From Halotia wernerae (GTDB taxonomy: Bacteria; Cyanobacteriota; Cyanobacteriia; Cyanobacteriales; Nostocaceae): a DNA stretch of 64,000 bases. Numbering within the stretch: the stretch's first letter is position 1; the number at the start of each line of letters is the position of its first letter. The notes below the pieces were generated by a model. It was not told the origin of the DNA. It was given only the letters and a program-made list of their open reading frames with translations, and did no database searches. Shown here in pieces: positions 33,820 to 43,295 of the stretch. The DNA is taken from NCBI GenBank assembly GCA_034931985.1, contig JAYGHB010000106.1, positions 9,615 to 73,614 on the forward strand, read 5' to 3'. The translations under genes were made by a program, and so were the position numbers.

Positions 33820-36800
33820 CTAAACTGTACTCAGCTGTTCTTTTTTAGAATCTGCTTCTGCACTACTCGCTTCTGACGGCGGAACTAATTGCCAGAATTT
33901 AGGTAAGTATGTTTGCCAATTTTGCAGAATCATCTTCGCCTTTGGTGAACCAGTCCGTATCGCATGAGTTTCGATTAACTCTTGTAGTTGTTTTTTGCCT
34001 GCTTCTGTAATTACCCGTTGAATATTGACGATTTCTGGATTGACTAACTCAGGGAATGAGTCATCTTCATCTAGGAAGTATGCTAGTCCGCCAGTCATTC
34101 CAGCCGCTACGTTACGTCCTACTTTGCCCAGGACAACAATCACGCCACCAGTCATATATTCACAACAATGATCCCCAGCACCTTCAATGACTGCTATGCC
34201 TTTAGAGTTCCGCACAGCGAAACGCTCTCCTGCTAAACCGTTAGCAAACAATACACCACCCGTAGCACCGTAGAGGCAGGTATTGCCAACTATGACATTT
34301 TGTGATGGGTTATAGGTAGCATTTGCTGGAGGCTTAATGATGATTTCGCCGCCGTGCATTCCTTTGCCTACATAGTCGTTAGCTTCTCCTTCCAGGGTAA
34401 GAGTGATACCTGGGAGGTTGAAAGCGCCAAAGCTTTGGCCAACGCTACCTGTAAAGTAGAGATTAATTTGTCCTTCAAAGCCGCTGTCGCCATATTGGGA
34501 AGCGATCGCACCTGCTAACCGTGCGCCAACTGTTCTGTCAGTGTTGACTATTGGTAGTCTTTTAGTGACACTAGACTGATTTTTAATGGCAGCTTGAATC
34601 TCCGGATCAGCCAGCAATTGGTCATCTACAACCACGCCGTTGCTATGAACTTCTTCATGGATCAACCAACTACGGTTCTCTCTAGTATCTGGTAACTGAA
34701 GCAAACAATTGAGATTCAATGCTTGCGTTTTGGTGAGCTTTGCCTCTGGTCGTGCTGTCAACAAATCCGCACGCCCAATAATTTCTGATAGAGAACGGTA
34801 GCCGAGTCGAGCTAGAAGACTACGCACCTCTTGCGCTACAAAATAGAAGAAATTGACGACGTGTTCTGGCGTACCGCTAAAGCGTTCACGTAGTTCTGCT
34901 TTTTGAGTAGCAACACCCACAGGGCAGGTATTCTTGTGACAAACTCGCGCCATTACACATCCTTCGGCAATCATGGCGATGGAACCGAAGCCAAATTCTT
35001 CACCACCCATCAATGCACCGATGATTACATCCCAGCCGGTTTTGAAACCACCATCTACACGCAAAACTACGCGATCGCGCAGGCTATTTTGCATTAAAAC
35101 GCGATGTACTTCACTCAACCCAAGTTCCCACGGTGAACCAGCGTGTTTAATTGAACTCAGTGGTGATGCACCTGTACCTCCATCATGTCCTGAAATCTGG
35201 ATGATATCGGCGTTTGCTTTGGCTACACCAGCTGCGATCGTGCCAATGCCAATTTCTGCAACTAACTTGACTGACACCTGCGCTCTGGGATTAATTTGGT
35301 GCAAATCAAAAATTAGCTGTGCTAGGTCTTCAATGGAATAAATATCATGGTGAGGTGGTGGCGAAATCAAGGTGACACCGGGCTTAGAGCGTCTTAACAT
35401 CGCAATGTATTCGCTCACCTTGGGGCCTGGCAGTTGTCCGCCTTCTCCAGGTTTTGCACCTTGAGCGATTTTAATTTCAATTTGTTTGGCATTGCTCAAA
35501 TAACCTGGGGTAACTCCAAACCGTCCCGATGCAACTTGCTTGATGCTGCTGGAAGCTGTGTCACCATTCCGCAATCCTTTTAAGTGCGGTAGGGTGGGCG
35601 AGTGACCAGATTCGTCTACATCATCCAAGACTTTATAACGTACTGAGTCTTCGCCACCTTCCCCAGAGTTTGATTTACCACCAATGCGGTTCATGGCGAT
35701 CGCTAAAGTTTCATGGGCTTCCCGCGATAAAGCGCCTAAAGACATACCGCCAGTGCAGAAACGCCGGACAATTTCGACTACTGACTCTACTTCTTCTACA
35801 GGAATTGGTGAGCGATCGCTTTGAAAGTCTAGCAAATCACGCAATGCTGTTATTGGTCTACCTTGCAGATATTGCTTATAAACTTCGTAGTGGTCATAGT
35901 TTTTGCTATCCACAGCCTTATGCAGCGCCTTCGCCATTTCTGGGCTATTCATGTGGTATTCACCACCGCGTCGGTACTGGACAAAGCCTAGATTTTCTAA
36001 CTTCTGGGTTGTCAGTTCGGGAAAAGCCTTGCTATGGAAGGAAAGCACTTCAACAGCTAATTCACTAATACTCAAACCACCGATACGGGAAGCTGTACCA
36101 CAAAATCCCAGTTCTAATAAATCTCCACCGATGCCAATGGCTTCAAAAATTTGCGCTGCTTGATAGCTGGAAAGTAGAGAAATTCCCATTTTTGAGAGAA
36201 TTTTTAATAAACCTGACTCTACAGCCTGACGATAGTTACCTAAAGCTTGCTCTTGGGAGCAGGCGGCAATTTTACCCCGTTCCATAAACTGTTGTGTTTT
36301 GGGATCTAACCACCAATCACGCACAGTATTCAAAGCCATGTAAGGACAAACTGCACCAGCCCCGTAGCCAATCAGACAAGCAAAGTGATGGGTACTCCAG
36401 CACTGAGCAGTATTGACAATCAGGGATGTTTTCATTCGCAAACCTTCACGGATCAGGTGGTGATGTACAGCACCTACCGCTAATAAAGGAGGAATATAGG
36501 TGTATTCAGTGCTGAGTGAGGGGCTTTGAGGCAGTCCGCTGCAAGCATCGCTCAAAATCAAAATTTTCGCTCCAGCCCTGACTGATTCTGCTGCTTGTGC
36601 TTGCAAAGACTGCACGGCTGCTTTTAATCCTTCTGGTCCGCTGGCAATTTCAAATAAAGTTGACAACTCAGCTGTTGCAAAGCCTGACAGTTTAATAGCT
36701 TCCAATTCTGTCTCTGTCAACACTGGCGATTCTAGCTTTAATCTGCGAGCATATTCTGGTTTTGGTTCTAATAAGTTACCCCGTTCACCCAATTCAACTT

Positions 36801-38631
36801 TCAAGGACATCACTAACTTTTCCCGTAAGGGATCAATTGCTGGATTTGTCACTTGAGCAAAGCGCTGTTTGAAGTAGTCATAGAGCAGGTGAGGTTTTTG
36901 GGACAGCACAGCTAAAGGAATATCATCTCCCATGCAGAAAGTTGGCTCTTTGCCTTCTGTTGCCATTGGTTGAATGACCATTTCTACATCTTCTGTGGTG
37001 TAGCCAAAGGCAATTTGATGGCGAAGTAAATTTTGTCTGTCAATAGTCAATTGCCCTTTGCCGTTGCCGTTGCCATTACCATTGCCTAATGCAAAATGAT
37101 TAATCATCCCTTCAGGATTCGCCAATCGCTCATGGGAGAGACCCCCAAGATCCTTCGGGTTCGGCAGTCCCCCAGACGCTCGAGGACTAGCTAACGCTGC
37201 GCTATCGACGGTAATCCCCAAGATGGGGGCTGCTTCATCGCGTTGGCTCACTAATGACTTTAACTCTTGGCGATATTTTTGCAACCATTCCCCATAAGGT
37301 TGCTGCTTGGCGATACGCTGCTTAATCTCCCAGTTCTTCAATACTTCATGACTGACTAAATCCACAGCAATCATTTGCCCAGGGCCAAGTCTGCCTTTTT
37401 CAATAATGTTGGCTTCTGGAAAATCTACTACACCTGCTTCCGAAGCGACGACGATGTAATTATCTTTAGTGATCACATAACGAGCTGGTCTTAAACCATT
37501 ACGATCTAGTGATGCACCAACTTTTTTCCCGTCGCTGAATACTAAGAGTGCTGGGCCGTCCCACGCTTCTTGCAAGCCGCTGTAATATTCGTAAAAATCG
37601 ACAATTTCTGGATATTTACCTAAAGATGGCTGATTTTGGTAAGCCTCTGGAACCATAATCATCAGGACTTCCAGGGGGCTGCGTCCAGAACGCACCAGCA
37701 ATTCCAGCACATTGTCTAAGGTGGCTGAGTCGCTGTTGTCAATGTGAACTAAAGGCTTGAGTTCGCTAATGCGATTGTCCCACACTGGATGATTGAGACT
37801 GGCTTCTCGCGCCATCATCCAATTGATGTTACCTAGCAAGGTATTAATTTCGCCATTGTGACCCAAAAGCCGCATTGGTTGAGCTAAAGGCCACTTTGGC
37901 ATAGTGTTGGTACTAAAGCGGCGATGATAGACCGCAAACGCACTTTTGTAAGCCGGATTTTTTAAATCTTCGTAAAAGTCGCCCAGTACAGCAGAACGCA
38001 CCATGCCCTTATAGACAATTGTGCGGCTTGACAACGAGCAAACATAAAAGTCTTCTGAAATATCTTTTGCAACTGTACTAATGCGGCGGCGGGTAATATA
38101 CAAATGCCGTTCTAGTTCATCGCCACTTTTATCAGCAGTAGCTAAAAAAACTTGTTCTATCTGGGGCTGATTTTCTCTTGCTTGTACTCCCAGTAAATTA
38201 GGCTGCACTGGTACTACTCGCCAGCCCAGTATAGTTAATTTTTCTTGCGCGGCTACTTGCTCAACTGCGACCCTAGCTTTTTGGGCTAATTCTGCATCTG
38301 GCGGTAAAAATATCATCCCCACGGCTATATTGCTGGGAGATAAACCTTTGATCTTTACTTGAGAATGGTCTTGTTGGAACAACTCCCAAGGAATAGCTGT
38401 CAAGATACCTGCACCATCACCAGAATCTTGATCTGCACTACAACCCCCCCGGTGTTCTAAGCAAGTCAAAGCAGCTAAAGCTTTAACCACAACTTCTTGA
38501 CTCTCATGATTTTGGCGATGAGCAATGAAACCCACACCACAGGCATCTCGTTCATCTACTAACCATCTTTGTCCCTGGTAGGTATCCGAAAATGTCATTG
38601 TTTGTAATTGATTCATCGGTTGATCATTCAT
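33820..38631 (-). CDS. gltB: Glutamate synthase large subunit (probably ferredoxin-dependent GOGAT)
   Basis: Converts glutamine and 2-oxoglutarate into two glutamates, the second step of ammonium assimilation. The 1603 residues hold an N-terminal class-II amidotransferase domain (Cys31 after a 30-residue propeptide, ACGVGFIAH), a central domain, the FMN-binding synthase domain (HHDIYSIEDLAQL, GGTGASPLSS), a [3Fe-4S] motif C-x5-C-x4-C (CVMARVCHKNTC) and the C-terminal GXGXG domain. Without a GltD neighbour the ferredoxin form is likely. Residues about 477-508 are an in-frame insert with repeat-family sequence in the linker before the central domain, followed by a Gly-Asn stretch (516-526). No clear NtcA site was seen upstream. 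Confidence 0.93.
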   Translation of the reverse strand: MNDQPMNQLQTMTFSDTYQGQRWLVDERDACGVGFIAHRQNHESQEVVVKALAALTCLEHRGGCSADQDSGDGAGILTAIPWELFQQDHSQVKIKGLSPSNIAVGMIFLPPDAELAQKARVAVEQVAAQEKLTILGWRVVPVQPNLLGVQARENQPQIEQVFLATADKSGDELERHLYITRRRISTVAKDISEDFYVCSLSSRTIVYKGMVRSAVLGDFYEDLKNPAYKSAFAVYHRRFSTNTMPKWPLAQPMRLLGHNGEINTLLGNINWMMAREASLNHPVWDNRISELKPLVHIDNSDSATLDNVLELLVRSGRSPLEVLMIMVPEAYQNQPSLGKYPEIVDFYEYYSGLQEAWDGPALLVFSDGKKVGASLDRNGLRPARYVITKDNYIVVASEAGVVDFPEANIIEKGRLGPGQMIAVDLVSHEVLKNWEIKQRIAKQQPYGEWLQKYRQELKSLVSQRDEAAPILGITVDSAALASPRASGGLPNPKDLGGLSHERLANPEGMINHFALGNGNGNGNGKGQLTIDRQNLLRHQIAFGYTTEDVEMVIQPMATEGKEPTFCMGDDIPLAVLSQKPHLLYDYFKQRFAQVTNPAIDPLREKLVMSLKVELGERGNLLEPKPEYARRLKLESPVLTETELEAIKLSGFATAELSTLFEIASGPEGLKAAVQSLQAQAAESVRAGAKILILSDACSGLPQSPSLSTEYTYIPPLLAVGAVHHHLIREGLRMKTSLIVNTAQCWSTHHFACLIGYGAGAVCPYMALNTVRDWWLDPKTQQFMERGKIAACSQEQALGNYRQAVESGLLKILSKMGISLLSSYQAAQIFEAIGIGGDLLELGFCGTASRIGGLSISELAVEVLSFHSKAFPELTTQKLENLGFVQYRRGGEYHMNSPEMAKALHKAVDSKNYDHYEVYKQYLQGRPITALRDLLDFQSDRSPIPVEEVESVVEIVRRFCTGGMSLGALSREAHETLAIAMNRIGGKSNSGEGGEDSVRYKVLDDVDESGHSPTLPHLKGLRNGDTASSSIKQVASGRFGVTPGYLSNAKQIEIKIAQGAKPGEGGQLPGPKVSEYIAMLRRSKPGVTLISPPPHHDIYSIEDLAQLIFDLHQINPRAQVSVKLVAEIGIGTIAAGVAKANADIIQISGHDGGTGASPLSSIKHAGSPWELGLSEVHRVLMQNSLRDRVVLRVDGGFKTGWDVIIGALMGGEEFGFGSIAMIAEGCVMARVCHKNTCPVGVATQKAELRERFSGTPEHVVNFFYFVAQEVRSLLARLGYRSLSEIIGRADLLTARPEAKLTKTQALNLNCLLQLPDTRENRSWLIHEEVHSNGVVVDDQLLADPEIQAAIKNQSSVTKRLPIVNTDRTVGARLAGAIASQYGDSGFEGQINLYFTGSVGQSFGAFNLPGITLTLEGEANDYVGKGMHGGEIIIKPPANATYNPSQNVIVGNTCLYGATGGVLFANGLAGERFAVRNSKGIAVIEGAGDHCCEYMTGGVIVVLGKVGRNVAAGMTGGLAYFLDEDDSFPELVNPEIVNIQRVITEAGKKQLQELIETHAIRTGSPKAKMILQNWQTYLPKFWQLVPPSEASSAEADSKKEQLSTV
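37108..37203. repeat. Dispersed repeat inserted in frame inside gltB
   Basis: Carries the GAGCGTCTGGGGG and CCCATGAGCGA cores seen at 26418-26450 (the first also at 33115). It has no stop in the gltB frame and encodes residues about 477-508. The following 37055-37090 is a 6-bp Gly-Asn codon repeat. The insert sits in the linker between the amidotransferase and central domains. Confidence 0.7.
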
Positions 38632-39404
38632 AGCCCATCCCTGAAATAATGTGGAGTCACAAATTTTGCCAGTACTTGTGAAGAAAAATTCCTAAATCCC
38701 GTTCTCAAAAAAAATACATAAAGTTAACGAAATTTAGGGAAAAAAAATTTTAACTTCGGTTTTTCTTTCTAGTCTACCCGTGTTAAAATAGCTGCGTTAT
38801 TTTTTTGTGTGTTTATGCTGTGTGAGACAAACTACCTTTGCCCTGACAGTCTTTTATTTATATCGTGAAGCTATGTATTTTCTCAATTCTCTATTTCCCA
38901 GATCAAAGCTATTTTTTAGGTAGAGCATGTTTTGCTTCACCTGTAACAAAACTTAAACTAAACGCTTTACTGTTTTTAAAGCTTACAATCATCCTGATTC
39001 AGCAACAAAATCAGCGTATTACACTACATGACCATTTGACAATTCCTAAATATTTTTCTTGTCTATATTTTTGCTGTTTATTTGTCGCCATTGGTATTAA
39101 TAGAAACTAAACCTCACTTTAGTACCAACATTAGTAACTACTGGGTGAGGAACAAGCAGCTTGATTCATCTGTCATACCCAAGACTAATTGTGCATAGTC
39201 TAGTAGGAATTTGATGCTAGTTAAAACAGTTACTTACTGTCATTTTTATGACCAAGTAATTAGCTAAATTGTATGAGAGACAACAAGCCAATATATACAA
39301 TATCATATTTATTCCCAAGTTAAGTCATCATTTTTTAATATTTTCCCCTAATCGTTAGTTAACCTATTTTTTGAGTGATAGCTTTCAACAGTACCTAGTA
39401 AATT
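38632..39404. promoter_or_regulatory. Divergent spacer upstream of gltB and of the glycosidase gene
   Basis: About 770 bp of AT-rich DNA between divergent genes. Promoters for both must lie here. I looked for an NtcA site (GTA-N8-TAC) near gltB and did not find a good one. Reading frames in it (for example 81 codons at 38865) have no features of a gene. Confidence 0.4.
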
Positions 39405-41441
39405 ATGGTAAAAATGCCGAATTACTTCTACCAACAAGATCACAGTGCTTTTGCTAATCAAAGCGATACCACGGACAAGCCGCCGATGGGGCGTGTAAGC
39501 GGGTTCTTTTGGGCTATTGTGCCGCCCATAATTGCCACACTCCTGTGTTTGTCTACTACTACCCATACTACAAGCGCCCAACAACCTCCGACAAATACCA
39601 AAGCAACTCCAGTAAAGACTTCACAATTTTTTGCTGGGAACCAAATTTCCTTTAATGGTCGTACCTTACCAGGAACTTGGTTGCAGCGATCGCTAACCGC
39701 AGGTAAAGTTAAAACTCATATCAGTGACGGGGTACTCAGGCAATTAATTGGGATAGATTTATTAAGTAGCAGTAATCCAGCTAGGCAACCAATATATTGG
39801 TTTTCATCACTTACTAAGCCGCCAGTTTTAACTGCTCAGTTGCTGGGGGGATATCGCTATTTAGATATTACTAATTTTGCTCAAACAGCAGGATGGCAGA
39901 TGCAAGCCAATGGCAATATTTTGGTGATTGCCATCCCCAAAGCACAAGTGAGAAATATTCTTCAAAGCCAGCAACCCTCAGAGAAAAGTGTTACACCTTT
40001 GCAGAGCGATCGCATCGTTGTAGATTTAGACCGCCCAACTCCTTGGCAAGTTTCACAAGGTTTAGCAATCAAAAGACCCCAAATCCCAACTTTAGATCCC
40101 GATACTCCAATCCCTAAACCCACTACGCCACCGAATAGAGAGTGGACAGTTACCCTAGATGCAATAGCCGATCCCCTCTTGATTCAGCGCTATACTCCCC
40201 TACCACCATTGCCACTATCACTGCCAGATCTACTCAAACAATTACCACCACTACCAGATCCTGAAGCATTAATTCAACAAGTAGAGGTGGTCAATAATCA
40301 AACGATCATTCATCTAAGCGTTCCCTTCGGTCAGTCTCCCCGGATTAGCACTGTAGCTAACCCCAATCGTCTGGTGATTGATATTCGTCCCGATGCCATG
40401 CTCCCGCGGGATATTACTTGGGCACCGGGATTGCGCTGGCGACAACAATTTGTCAATTTAGGTGCAGAAAGCTTTCCTGTGGTTTGGTTAGAAGTTAATC
40501 CCCGCAAAGTTGGAATCACATTAAAACCCATTTGGACAAATTCCGATACTCTAACGGGTACTGCACCCCTAATTCAAACAGCCCAGCGGTACTTAGCAGC
40601 AGCAGCAATTAATGGTGGTTATTTTAATCGCAATAATAAATTACCCTTGGGTGCAATTCGTCGGGATAATCAGTGGTTGTCAGGCCCTATTCTTAACCGG
40701 GGAGCGATCGCCTGGAATGATTCTGGGCAATTTTACTTAGGTCGTCTCACCTTAGTAGAAACTTTAATTGCTCCCAATAACCTACGATTACCAATTTTGT
40801 TTCTCAACAGCGGCTATGTACAAAGTGGTATTGCCCGTTACACCCCAGCTTGGGGAGCTAGCTACATGCCCCTGACTGACAACGAAATTATTCTTGTAAT
40901 TAGCAAAGACCAAATTATTCAACAGTTACCAGGGGGTAAAGCTAGTGAGGTTGCCGTTCCTATTCCCCAAGATGGCTATCTATTAACTTTACGTGGAAAT
41001 GCTGCTAGTACTACATCACAATTACCTATTGGCACTACAGTCAGTATTTCTAGTAACACTACTCCTGCTGACTTTAACCGTTACCCCTACATTGTGGGAG
41101 CCGGGCCGTTATTAGTACAAAATAATCAAATTGTTCTTGATGCCAAAAGCGAGAAATTTAGCAATGCCTTTGTTGCCCAAAAAGCTATTCGTAGCGGTAT
41201 TTGCACGACTGCAACAGGCACACTGATGATTGCTGCGGTACATAATCGCGCTGGCGGAGCAGGCCCTAGTTTGGCAGAACACGCTCAATTGATGAAGCTC
41301 TTAGGCTGTGTAAATGCTCTAAATTTGGACGGTGGTAGTTCTACCAGTCTTTATTTAGGAGGACAACTACTCGACCGTTCTCCTAGTACTGCTGCTCGTG
41401 TTCATAATGGAATTGGCATTTTCCTGCAACAAAAGCGATAG
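39405..41441 (+). CDS. Exported phosphodiester glycosidase family protein (NAGPA domain)
   Basis: A 678-residue exported protein. A signal or membrane anchor lies at about residues 33-52 (FFWAIVPPIIATLLCLS). After Pro-rich linkers, the C-terminal 280 residues match the phosphodiester glycosidase (NAGPA) domain: INGGYFNRNNKLPLGAI, AHGXX-like GAGPLL, and the end NLDGGSSTSLYLGG. The middle part (about 235-350, LVIDIRPDAMLPRDITWAPGLRW) resembles an AMIN-type cell-wall binding module, which is tentative. It probably acts on cell-wall or exopolysaccharide glycosidic phosphodiesters. Confidence 0.82.
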   Translation: MVKMPNYFYQQDHSAFANQSDTTDKPPMGRVSGFFWAIVPPIIATLLCLSTTTHTTSAQQPPTNTKATPVKTSQFFAGNQISFNGRTLPGTWLQRSLTAGKVKTHISDGVLRQLIGIDLLSSSNPARQPIYWFSSLTKPPVLTAQLLGGYRYLDITNFAQTAGWQMQANGNILVIAIPKAQVRNILQSQQPSEKSVTPLQSDRIVVDLDRPTPWQVSQGLAIKRPQIPTLDPDTPIPKPTTPPNREWTVTLDAIADPLLIQRYTPLPPLPLSLPDLLKQLPPLPDPEALIQQVEVVNNQTIIHLSVPFGQSPRISTVANPNRLVIDIRPDAMLPRDITWAPGLRWRQQFVNLGAESFPVVWLEVNPRKVGITLKPIWTNSDTLTGTAPLIQTAQRYLAAAAINGGYFNRNNKLPLGAIRRDNQWLSGPILNRGAIAWNDSGQFYLGRLTLVETLIAPNNLRLPILFLNSGYVQSGIARYTPAWGASYMPLTDNEIILVISKDQIIQQLPGGKASEVAVPIPQDGYLLTLRGNAASTTSQLPIGTTVSISSNTTPADFNRYPYIVGAGPLLVQNNQIVLDAKSEKFSNAFVAQKAIRSGICTTATGTLMIAAVHNRAGGAGPSLAEHAQLMKLLGCVNALNLDGGSSTSLYLGGQLLDRSPSTAARVHNGIGIFLQQKR

Positions 41442-41452
41442 AGAAGAGGAAA

Positions 41453-41487
41453 GGGAGCAGGGGAAGCAGAGGAAGCAGGGGAAGGAG
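41453..41487. repeat. 9-bp tandem repeat, about four units
   Basis: Imperfect units of GGGAAGCAG just after the glycosidase stop. Same family as the arrays at 27976-28020 and 33284-33316. Confidence 0.65.
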
Positions 41488-41737
41488 AATAACAATTTTC
41501 CATGCCCCATGCCCAATCATTTTTTAAAGTTTAGAATAAGCAGCCATTTTGCTGGATGAAGACTTGATGTAGACGCGATAATTTTAGTAGTAATTCTTTA
41601 CACCACAAAGTCTGATTTTGCTATCTTTAGCAAGGTGGAATTGAATTGCTGATTTTCACGGTTGCAAGATTGCGCCAGATTTTTCCATCAATGGTTAAGA
41701 GTAATGAAGGTTTGTTATGTCTCCAAATGAGGTAACT

Positions 41738-42157
41738 ATGGCTCAATATCAAGAAACCACACAAATTAACACTCTGCCCCTACCCACCGCTATCACTACC
41801 AGGGGTGTTGCTGCTACTGAACTACGTCCTTGGGGTTCTTTTACTGTTTTGGAAGAAGGGCGTGGATACAAAATCAAGCGCATCGAAGTTAAACCAGGAC
41901 ATCGGCTCAGCCTACAAATGCATCACCACCGCAGCGAACACTGGATTGTCGTCTCTGGTACAGCTAGGGTAACTTGTGGCGAGCAAGAAATTCTGTTGGG
42001 CAATAATCAGTCAACTTATGTACCCCAGTGTACGTCTCATCGTCTAGAGAATCCTGGCGTAATTTCTTTGGTGTTAATTGAAGTGCAAAATGGCGAGTAT
42101 TTAGGCGAAGATGATATTATTCGCTACCAAGACGACTATGCCCGTACCGGAAATTGA
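41738..42157 (+). CDS. Cupin, mannose-6-phosphate isomerase type II-like
   Basis: A 139-residue cupin resembling the isomerase domain of phosphomannose isomerase type II. It has the RPWGSFTVLEEGRGYKIKRI entry, the metal-site block SLQMHHHRSEHWIVVSGTA, and HRLENPG with EVQNGEYLGEDDIIRYQDDY at the end. It may convert mannose and fructose 6-phosphates for GDP-mannose or polysaccharide synthesis. The ATG at 41738 has a GAGG site five nucleotides upstream and is preferred; an ATG at 41717 would add seven residues. It has no guanylyltransferase domain, unlike the fused bacterial enzymes. Confidence 0.85.
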   Translation: MAQYQETTQINTLPLPTAITTRGVAATELRPWGSFTVLEEGRGYKIKRIEVKPGHRLSLQMHHHRSEHWIVVSGTARVTCGEQEILLGNNQSTYVPQCTSHRLENPGVISLVLIEVQNGEYLGEDDIIRYQDDYARTGN

Positions 42158-42224
42158 ACCTGATACCATACTCACAGGGCTACAGCTTGGAGCTAGAAAC
42201 TATAGCAGGGGACAGGGGATAGAT

Positions 42225-42296
42225 TTGACCCTTCGGCTATGCGGCAGTGAGCGCAGTCGAAACTCAGGGTCAACGCCTCGGCTTTGCTCGGCGTTG
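42225..42296. repeat. Double-hairpin repeat
   Basis: Arms TTGACCCT (42225-42232) and AGGGTCAA (42266-42273) are followed by overlapping arms CAACGCC (42271-42277) and GGCGTTG (42290-42296). The inside carries the AGTGAGCGCAGTCGAAACT stretch common in cyanobacterial spacers. It lies after the cupin gene. Confidence 0.65.
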
Positions 42297-42375
42297 AAAG
42301 TCTCATGATGTCCTAACCTACCTGGCAATAGCTATAAATATTTTTTTGTGTAAAACGTCTGAGTTAACGACTGCA

Positions 42376-42416
42376 CACTTAATATCCCTGCCTATCTGAG
42401 GTGGGGATATTAAGTG
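42376..42416. promoter_or_regulatory. Strong hairpin upstream of the hesB-str cluster
   Basis: A perfect 13-bp stem (CACTTAATATCCC/GGGATATTAAGTG) with a 15-nt loop, 47 nt before the hesB-like start. There is no T-run, so it may be a leader structure rather than a terminator. Confidence 0.5.
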
Positions 42417-42463
42417 CGATATACTCTTTAAGGTGGGGGTTTTGAATTGCCAAAACAAATTTC

Positions 42464-42817
42464 ATGATTCATCTAAGTCAAGCAGCAGCAAGTGAAATCG
42501 GACGATTAAAGTCAAAGCAGCAGCCAAACATCTTGTTTAGATTAGCGGTTAAACCGGGTGGTTGTTCCGGTTGGTTTTACGATATGTCTTTTGATGAAAC
42601 AGTAAAAGTTGGCGATCGCGTTTTTGACTTGAATAATATTCGAGTAGTCGTAGATGCTGAAAGCTTAGATTACGTCAACGGTTTGGCTTTAGATTATTCA
42701 GAGGATTTAATGGGCGGTGGTTTTCGCTTCCATAATCCCCAGGCGATCGCTAGCTGTGGCTGTGGTAATTCCTTCTCCACCACTGCACCAAGTGCTATTG
42801 ACTCAGAAAAACTTTAA
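42464..42817 (+). CDS. HesB/IscA family iron-sulfur cluster assembly protein
   Basis: A 117-residue A-type carrier protein for iron-sulfur clusters. The three conserved cysteines are Cys34 (GGCSGW), Cys98 and Cys100 (SCGCGNSFS). It acts in the cytoplasm, passing clusters to apo-proteins. Its place just before rpsL is a known cyanobacterial and cyanelle arrangement (ycf57-like), and the 94-nt gap suggests co-transcription with the str cluster or at least a conserved neighbourhood. Length is normal. Confidence 0.9.
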   Translation: MIHLSQAAASEIGRLKSKQQPNILFRLAVKPGGCSGWFYDMSFDETVKVGDRVFDLNNIRVVVDAESLDYVNGLALDYSEDLMGGGFRFHNPQAIASCGCGNSFSTTAPSAIDSEKL

Positions 42818-42911
42818 AAATAGCATGATAATTTGACATTTAGTTAAAAAAAAGATATAATCGGGATTTGTTAAAACTTAGACCACTAAGCAGCTTCACG
42901 CGCTGTAACTC

Positions 42912-43295
42912 ATGCCAACAATACAGCAACTCATACGTAATCAACGCGAGAAAGCGCGTCAGAAAACCAAGTCCCCAGCTCTGAAGCAATGCCCACAACG
43001 CCGGGGTGTTTGTACCAGGGTATACACGACCACACCTAAAAAGCCTAACTCAGCTCTACGTAAAGTAGCAAGAGTCAGGCTTACTTCTGGATTTGAAGTC
43101 ACAGCTTACATTCCAGGAATTGGCCACAATCTGCAAGAGCATTCCGTGGTAATGATTCGTGGCGGTCGGGTTAAGGACTTACCAGGCGTAAGATACCACA
43201 TTATTCGCGGCACCTTGGATACAGCAGGAGTCAAAGACCGCAAACAAGGACGTTCCAAGTACGGAACTAAACGCCCGAAAGAAGCTAAAAAATAA
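42912..43295 (+). CDS. rpsL: 30S ribosomal protein S12
   Basis: A 127-residue decoding-centre protein, part of the small ribosomal subunit. The conserved blocks QCPQRRGVCTRVYTTTPKKPNSALRKVARVRLTSG and PGVRYHIIRGTLD are present, with Lys at the streptomycin-sensitive positions (TPKKPNSA). It is the first ribosomal gene of the str cluster. A 360-nt gap with a hairpin separates it from rpsG, which is long for this operon. Confidence 0.98.
   Translation: MPTIQQLIRNQREKARQKTKSPALKQCPQRRGVCTRVYTTTPKKPNSALRKVARVRLTSGFEVTAYIPGIGHNLQEHSVVMIRGGRVKDLPGVRYHIIRGTLDTAGVKDRKQGRSKYGTKRPKEAKK

Noticed and set aside
34903..36163. Several antisense frames inside gltB (64-132 codons)
   Set aside because: They are shadows of a well-conserved gene on the other strand.
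38632..38860. NtcA site upstream of gltB
   Set aside because: I searched for GTA-N8-TAC on both strands and found no convincing match near the start.
38865..39110. 81-codon frame in the gltB upstream spacer
   Set aside because: It has an aromatic- and Leu-rich random look, no ribosome-binding site and no family.
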